Shown one piece after another: positions 62,501 through 64,000 of a stretch of 64,000 nt of DNA. The notes beneath the pieces are model-generated. The model was not told the DNA's origin and made no database searches. It saw nothing but the letters and a program-made list of their open reading frames with translations. The position numbers and the translations under genes are program-made. The stretch covers positions 32,343 to 96,342 of the forward strand of contig CAJTGE010000020.1 in NCBI GenBank assembly GCA_910575795.1. The letters run 5' to 3'. Source of the DNA: Clostridiaceae bacterium (GTDB lineage Bacteria > Bacillota > Clostridia > Lachnospirales > Lachnospiraceae). Position 1 is the first letter of the stretch. The number at the start of each line of letters is the position of its first letter.

Positions 62501-62629
62501 GTGTATGTGCCGAAAAAGGGGAATGGCGCAGCGCTGGCGGCGGTGATCGGGGTTACCAGTGTGGGTGCCGGGGCTGGTGTGGCCGGATATGCCCATTATA
62601 GGAAAAAGAGGCGGATCGGTGCTGCCTGA
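50537..62629 (+). CDS. Giant thioester/SpaA-repeat surface adhesin with an extra C-terminal module (4030 residues)
   Basis: A signal peptide (about 1-40) is followed by a thioester domain: Cys95 in PGYCLEPN and Gln163 in LGQCATWAIM fit the Cys-Gln thioester pair that can bind host amines. After a Glu/Ser-rich linker with PATASNARE and FATPSNAVP come about fifteen SpaA/Cna-B-type domains, recognised by EYVLIETRAPEGY-type ends from about residue 1000 to 3570; these can form Lys-Asn isopeptide bonds. HAPKTGD (3575-3581) plus a hydrophobic stretch and RRKRKK is a sortase-type signal in which Leu of LPxTG is Ala. The frame does not stop there but runs on for 410 residues with a second signal-like segment. 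ATG 50537 follows GAGGG; the open frame back to 50483 lies in the hairpin. Confidence 0.85.
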   Translation: MTRFNHLFQRLKRGIAFLLAVILTVQPFLGLDLGSISAFGAETQGRSSSFAYYDSSNLLKPGASFPFYGKNHNRVGLWPYGLTNVEGGRPAPGYCLEPNKSMRTGTGGTLVTYDLDLDGDNLPLGLTREEAEILWYALSSSGNFEGYQSNVGKVGQGHYILGQCATWAIMSGNWAGLDDFRNQMEVLMANLKSPVLAAQTRGALEQFFNQTNGAVEEGAVPPFASKYKSTAPVHEMTQNDDGTYTISLKYGEGFDWRQSTLVYDLPEGWSFTRETDGVTFICTTGNPDIGLVKGHFEEGSGGAKYWVKPNTFKIWYPDGWTEGSAVEGKQAMITMAGEQQTWEVWLSFGKGNTHTETGDGSYEIPYTQYLHEETFKRDYKIELEKRCDETGKTLEDSAFEILERFDFSQLDGTNLEEEQFRKSVATSEGGFETLSVCQSEITTDGNGHFEHSDQKTYDYTKTYCGGHPDPIIHYVESDGEDDEADEENERLEREAWEAWQKCVDWCEQNCDFHSIDEGAARDDMEADRNQAWETFIRLKRIYTVREIQARKGYILHDLHNDDLPVEIVEFMSSQVEGNGEITGHYLGNKKEENGRKGADSAETLETPKVSLSLKERRQVQAAVESSETGSEKERMDLGQRNDAGAMEKRESGGTKSETEEMEPDETKGVETKSGEMESSGTIRDLEKVSQKEEKGEQQENHKETGEAGENGEVQGESQSGELNPGNEELEKEELDTTEPEESEKAEEESIKETEPEITPTEVETEESGQVQSENTVKSKDSQGISGREMEEPEWQDEEQDMELINDLIPATASNAREWFDFATPSNAVPSFFAVNRPMEISEDDDEDGDGSGGSWEWDGVQEESEVPPISQSSYPSDYTGYSYVVKDHRTEGELHINKRDMELYEQDGEDSYGKSQADATLEGAVYGLYAAENIIHPDGKTGKVFSAGELVSIAATDKNGDASFMVITETSETSKNVPNLYSDNVEKNGNGWIGRPLLLGSYYVEEISRSEGYELSRIGKNLSESNRMGKPVVLAESGSAHTEGFFHRINEWEGNSYDFTVDYFNTKGFDVFLSGLPESVTIYEVAEKEGTKAEQVATGSSRVEKRDSAGNIIYQAAKGGEYKLDSDGNKIIKKDSQGNVVYSDKPFMETVTAVNRLNWYVSAIGREVPSDMALEESGAMNQDYILQEVSSALLGSGYKGGLTDGPWTLLKLSGQTNGERIEEILQYCASDSFWDAYEVDEISQRGGSWYAKIRYGYKGIVNRNAIYDKGTGRLVIRREYENGYYYVVYEADQYERDGYRFTVEKKELDREALAAGEIRLKAVYSPVYETYGVGEFILDSQGQKVPVMETVPQYTTQETLTYEEILTPVKVSYDKDRKCSVVHMDTSGENFGTENSKKTFRVVVDGEISRYREAAVNVSTRKEELDEGSYVKYAVLLYPGQYQAYEDSDTRVRPIVVLERVIKQAIKVTKDIALDSYEHNTYEIHRDPFTVLFGGYNGKQETKTLPGFYFKLYLRSDLEETGKLKEKEDGSYDYEGFFKENPIFASDLALEWDMEKYDVDEDMTTVHASRGGGSDDYWGQSRMLPYGVYVLVEQQPTKIPQKAYAIDSPKEVEIPFIPQVDKDGTVHDKVPAPEYLYDSRLTPEQLMERYQIRFNEETHIIYAHNHDGDFEVFKYGLEPDSVRDCQNETVAEYYHYGSVSEDAGTKDGVYYETYYDRDGKITDYGVTLDGVETMTGKSTAVDRKFAKALIPWSVLDPRYGEVINDNGDIGNREPGYEGNGGFNFVSFSNTDFENELYSSRLRIEKLDSETGENILHDGALFKIYAAKRDVSGDGADGVMGSGDILFDGNGVPLYDEKEQIFMQDDTGAEVGIFKAYSTVRDGEVTGPDGSVHTEKQTVGYLETYQPLGAGAYVLVEVEAPAGYVKSKPVAFTVYSDKVEYYEEGDKDKKVQAVKYQYMRPIGADGKTVAEDMHQIIVKDAPTKIEIHKIEKRQDSLTYRVEGTEEQLKARGDVELQYRPNGEFAGFGFVTKRLEQKGNPYVANATLTLYEGLEVKRTGEHEYEGVKVTRNLFDSVTDITAYDTGVDTDIRKTGTDKNKREEWDITQEKNPPVKLWRFDLDYDPTELDTETGILYGLDDWGNRMCMVDSETGMAYVTDSNGAVIVWPLDENGDKIISQSVEVFVDENGRQTINTDLKPVADENGLPVYYEDGGVICLENEWVTPEKGAFEIARVKQGAYILEETAAPLADGYVQSVALGLIVRDTGALQSFTMEDDYTKLEVSKLDMTSREEIEGATLTLYEAYRVYDDSDRGWHLEILRDMDGKEIMAETWVSEGVKPHWIDHIMPGDYILRETRVPTEAGYVTSEDVEVTILETGEVQGFVMEDDHTAVEVLKVDAVTGKAMDNEHRAELALYPALLNEAGEPLYDETGKIQYDKEKPVFKWQTDDGSEVRKTAHPVTVPGGHSYTAYDYEVKQIPGTKQAVCYVTETGALRFEYLPVGKYVLVEEKAPVGYLLADPVYVPVLDVGSKERVQSFVMEDKPIRVLLSKVNVAGGKELAGATVSVYQAAEDGSLRKEQMKDTEGNLLFVTDTEGNLLRDEEGELIPAMEYDEAYLVNRWISGSDGRYTKKDLEAGRIPKGYEVGDLRPHELPNPKAGSYYFVEEQTPFGYVRAVELPFSIVDTMEVQRFELVDELVMGRIEIVKSDEKRPKEKLEGAKFKFTNLDTNVSVILITDGEGRAVSSEVPVGAVGEDGTVSLYRFSVQEVKAPEGYLLDTRVHTFQFNVNTDRYHRLTYEYQALDAPSKVIVSKKALTTKEELPGASLEVRKVTETSGEGGEIVKVEGDVVESWTSTAQPHEIEYLTPGEYVLIETRAPEGYLVAEKVYFTVKENMTVEEIPFVEMFDDDTKTEIVKADSESKEPLAGAKLQLISVGDGKVIREWVTDETGTMEFLGLPAGEYLVKELEAPEGYQLPKEPFKLTVVKDYRVQTFTLENNKIEVSVEKRDMETREFVAGAVLELWNEKGEKAAGWITGEKPEKILGLVPGKYVLKEVKAPEGYLILSKPQEIVVTNVPGVQTFVVVNQKLEVDVVKKDKESGKILAGAVMRLVRNSDQAVIREWVSGQVPEVFKGLAPGSYTLEERKAPEGYAVAKSLTFEVTETEAKKEVVMEDERIIVDFRKIDGVSGEPLEGAVLQLVEKAGTKDETVIREWVSGKEPERFVGIHGGTYVIREKRAPEGFVPMKDLVVEIREDQAVQTVIVRNQPIQAEIGKADGDSGKLLGGATLQLVRNRDGKVIREWVSREGQAEAFKGLERGRYTVRELKAPSGYRKMEPQEIEVKETEGVQEFVVKNYKIRHSGGGGGGDRPKPEREYMELYKVDGATGKRLAGATITVYKPDGSVYFEGVTGADGTVRFRKPESGSYVFKETKAPEGYYLNGNVYQFVVGTDGKVAGEDTVPDYKKTTVIISKEDVTTSEELPGAEIEITDKDGNEVFKGTSDENGKVYFEVPEPGEYHFREVVAPDGYELNETVFTFTVFEDGTIIGDCTITDRKHYGRITASYETKRKGDGDVTVGELLHAPKTGDTSGLAGLFAVWLDSVAGLVGMVLWRRKRKKGDDGTPPGGGGTSGGLGRRWREIGKKGNRGKDCEKHGNQAGERSGNKLCMSGEAVRESMGNVEQPGGLARRSGACFLAVFLAAGAPAFTVLAAPDGEVLENLYEEHQYVTENPDSDEAQKLFEKEIERDGRTYRLSEIRTEVVKEEQDGGGGDTLELTSSPFLKELAEQYKPEGTYEKDGAVYRLFGSQLEEMAIPAHEVSVSEEVVYEAVEALDRIPSRIPVSVVDEATGQEMEVTAVADRQESGEERWEDTFSFPVTFHEYGLEGYWLGDKVFTLNGDVPDFTGYEKELLRLIQAGDEDYQVESVSWDGEAYEDENGIRCRNAVAKGRKLVRDCRVSYVGSAVFPEEMGVRYVSAYVKEGGNGTGTVQYTMKAVGVYVPKKGNGAALAAVIGVTSVGAGAGVAGYAHYRKKRRIGAA
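61517..62629 (+). other. C-terminal module of the giant adhesin, possibly a separate protein
   Basis: After the APKTGD signal and a Gly/Arg/Lys-rich bridge, the same frame contains a signal-peptide-like stretch (ACFLAVFLAAGAPAF, about residue 3682) ending in LAAPDGE, then a 300-residue soluble region (RDGRTYRLSEIRTEVVKEEQ, SRIPVSVVDEATGQEME) and a membrane segment close to the end (ALAAVIGVTSVGAGAGVAGY) followed by RKKRR. It looks like a complete exported protein in its own right. Candidate internal starts are ATG 61517 and ATG 61541, the latter after AGGGAAAG; neither has a strong ribosome site. Confidence 0.55.
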
Positions 62630-62772
62630 CAGGTGATTTGACATGAGGGAGGGAGCCGGGGAAAATGGGCTTTCTCCCTGTAAGAAAAGTTTAAAAAGTT
62701 TTTTGGAAATGCCCTTGAAATTTGAAACAGGGATTTTTTACAATGGGATTAGGAAACTAAGAGGAGGCTGTC

Positions 62773-62853
62773 GTGGCGGGATTCGGTGGTATGGGCAGGG
62801 GCTGCCAGAGAGGTATGGCTATTTTTATAGAGGAAAGGGGTAGTGTGGAATGA
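62773..62853 (+). CDS. Possible 26-residue leader ORF coupled to the zinc-finger gene
   Basis: GTG 62773 lies 5 bases after GAGGAGG, a strong ribosome site, and the frame (MAGFGGMGRGCQRGMAIFIE, then ERGSVE) ends in TGA overlapping the ATG of the DUF3268 gene (ATGA). The site is far better than the one before the zinc-finger gene, so this frame may drive its translation. No family is recognised. Confidence 0.35.
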   Translation: MAGFGGMGRGCQRGMAIFIEERGSVE

Positions 62854-63338
62854 AGAACAGGCGAAATCGTGAGAGGATTAGAGGATATAAGAGTGGATAT
62901 GGGCGGAAGAAAGAGCCGAAAGGGGCCAGGGTTCCGGTTTGCCCTTATTGCGGCAGGGTGTCGGTATTGCGGCCGGCAGAGTATGTGTATGGGGAGAATA
63001 CCATTGTGGTGGGGAGCCTTTTGTATGTGTGCAGCGGCTATCCGGCCTGTGGGGCTTATGTGGGGGTCCATGAGGGGACGAAAAAGCCAAAGGGGACGCT
63101 GGCGGATTCGGAGCTTAGGAACAAGAGGATTCGCGCTCACAGGGCCATTGACCGGATTGTAACGGCAGGGTGTATGAGCAGGGACGGGGTGTATGTGTGG
63201 CTTTCGGGGCGGCTGAACCTTCCTTATGAGGAGACCCATATCGGGTATTTTTCGGATTATCTGTGTGAGGAGACGATCAGAGAGTGTGAGAAGGTGATGG
63301 AGAACTGGAATGGGAATCGGAGAGGGAGGGCGGCGTGA
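62850..63338 (+). CDS. DUF3268 zinc-finger protein
   Basis: This 162-residue protein has the DUF3268 pattern: VCPYCGRVSVLRPAEYVYG, LYVCSGYPACGAYVGVHEG (four Cys for a zinc site), GTLADSELRNKRIRAHRAID and HIGYFSDYLCEETIRECEKV. The family is common on phages and integrative elements in Firmicutes and its role is unknown. Two CxxC-type pairs suggest a single zinc ribbon similar to the C4 finger of topoisomerases. The start ATG overlaps the stop of a short leader frame. Confidence 0.85.
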   Translation: MKNRRNRERIRGYKSGYGRKKEPKGARVPVCPYCGRVSVLRPAEYVYGENTIVVGSLLYVCSGYPACGAYVGVHEGTKKPKGTLADSELRNKRIRAHRAIDRIVTAGCMSRDGVYVWLSGRLNLPYEETHIGYFSDYLCEETIRECEKVMENWNGNRRGRAA

Positions 63339-63449
63339 AAGGGGAATCGTGAGAGGGTTTAAGGGGTTTGAGGATTTGCCGATGAATGGCTGTGGTGCGG
63401 TTATATGGTGGAGGCATTTTACATTTTTGACAGGGGAGGAAGATAAGGA

Positions 63450-63704
63450 ATGAGGCTGGAACCGTCTGAGGAAATGATGTACAGGAGAATGGACTGGAAG
63501 GAGCGGCTGCTCCTTCTTTTTCCTTTATTGGGGATTTTGGCGTCTGTGGGGCTGTTGTTGATTGGGTCTGGGCGCTGGAGGATTTGGGGAGTGGCTGTTG
63601 TGGGGATAGCTGCTGGCGCTTTGGCAGTGCTTTGGGTCCCGGATTCTCGAAAACGTGACGATGAATTTTCGCCACACTTAGCCGAACCACCTGAATTTTA
63701 TTGA
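63450..63704 (+). CDS. Small membrane protein, probably 3'-altered by the adjacent IS
   Basis: This 84-residue frame has two membrane segments (LLLLFPLLGILASVGLLLIG and IWGVAVVGIAAGALAVLWV) after a charged start. GGGGAGGAAGATAAGG precedes ATG 63450. From about residue 66 the sequence (SRKRDDEFSPHLAEPPEFY) changes character and the base composition becomes AT-rich, as expected if the original 3' end was replaced by the end of the insertion sequence to the right. No family is recognised. Confidence 0.55.
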   Translation: MRLEPSEEMMYRRMDWKERLLLLFPLLGILASVGLLLIGSGRWRIWGVAVVGIAAGALAVLWVPDSRKRDDEFSPHLAEPPEFY

Positions 63705-63735
63705 CAAAACCACCATTTTGCACTTGATTAACTCA

Positions 63736-63771
63736 TCGTCATGTTTTATGATAGAGACATAAACATGACGA
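63736..63771. repeat. Hairpin directly before the transposase start
   Basis: TCGTCATGTTTTATG (63736-63750) pairs with CATAAACATGACGA (63758-63771) apart from one extra T, with a 7-base loop. It lies 10 bases before the transposase start and could hold the IS promoter/operator or hide the ribosome site (GAGGTG). Confidence 0.65.
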
Positions 63772-63780
63772 GGTGATTGT

Positions 63781-64000
63781 ATGTCGATAGTTACTCAAAC
63801 TGATAAACGCACAGGCATTACATATGCTTATAACACAACTTATTACTGGGACAAAGAAAAGCGGCAGTCCCGTTCAAAACGCATATGTGTAGGAAAGGTT
63901 GACCCTGAGACTGGTGACATTGTTCCAACAAGAGGCAGGGCAAAAAAAGGTTCTAAATCAGCAAGTGGAAAGCCTGCAAAAACAGGGCCAAAGCCTTTTG
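63781..64000 (+). CDS. Transposase of an IS4/IS1634-like element, 5' part
   Basis: The frame starts MSIVTQTDKRTGITYAYNTT and continues YYWDKEKRQSRSKRICVGKV and DPETGDIVPTRGRAKKGSK to the window edge without a stop. This N-terminal pattern (TDKRTGxTY, YWDKEKxQSR, KxxxGKxDPxTGE) is that of a common clostridial transposase with a C-terminal DDE_Tnp_1 domain, which is out of view. GACGAGGTGATTGT precedes ATG 63781. Family assignment below transposase level is tentative because the catalytic part is missing. Confidence 0.75.
   Translation, partial: MSIVTQTDKRTGITYAYNTTYYWDKEKRQSRSKRICVGKVDPETGDIVPTRGRAKKGSKSASGKPAKTGPKPF

Noticed and set aside
62643..62843. 66-codon frame after the adhesin
   Set aside because: Poor composition, no ribosome site, and it overlaps the better supported short frame at 62773.

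Overview
The window reads as chromosomal DNA of a gut-type Lachnospiraceae (Clostridium cluster XIVa, Enterocloster/Hungatella-like). Support: about 50% GC, strong GGAGG ribosome sites, class-2 GalT, an ECF sigma/RsgI-like pair, EFR1-type flavodoxin-ferredoxin, Lachnospiraceae-type cell-wall-binding repeats and a Tn916-like regulatory trio. The genus is inference; no rRNA or tRNA is visible.

Layout. 1-7.9 kb is core genome: the 3' end of truA, an ECF sigma factor with its RsgI-like anti-sigma factor and a Gx-family membrane protein in one overlapping operon, galT flanked by related hairpin repeats, then rpsB-tsf with promoter and terminator. 8.0-11.5 kb is a scar: a complete IS66 element (8308-11282) sits between a 3'-truncated DUF6075 gene and the last 61 codons of a class B sortase, with no target duplication. 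11.6-39.7 kb is a redox/esterase island: five aldo/keto reductases (one frameshifted) plus a remnant, two LysR regulators, an EFR1 flavodoxin-ferredoxin, a degenerate iron-ADH, an SDR, two cytoplasmic flavoproteins, a two-component system, five secreted flavodoxins (four lipoproteins and one with a cell-wall-binding domain), a DUF4405 multi-histidine membrane protein, a permease, a DUF362 lipoprotein and four secreted alpha/beta hydrolases (one split by an amber codon). 40.2-63.8 kb looks like part of an integrative element or surface island: XRE repressor with a perfect palindromic operator, a sigma-like protein and a small HTH protein (Tn916 orf9-orf7-orf8 order) but no xis/int, then S1, cold-shock, DUF6273, an Ig/cell-wall-binding protein, a secreted transglutaminase, a 4030-residue thioester/SpaA adhesin and a DUF3268 zinc-finger protein. 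The right edge holds the 5' end of another transposase.

How it fits together. The most interesting part is 16.4-39.6 kb. Five transcription units start with the same element: a conserved TANACTGATGAACAAA-like block, four bases, GACTTCT, exactly 19 bp, then a TATAAT-like hexamer. This suggests one regulon that makes cytoplasmic reductases, secreted flavodoxins (one fused to two cupins, one to a cyclophilin-like domain), a likely membrane electron carrier and secreted esterases. My inference is an extracytoplasmic flavodoxin redox system coupled to uptake or modification of an ester-containing substrate; the substrate is unknown. A second regulatory layer appears as tandem 11-bp TTTGTTA repeats placed exactly 11 bp before a -10-like hexamer at three loci, resembling sites of OmpR/PhoB-family activators; a histidine kinase/response regulator pair is encoded just downstream of one of them.
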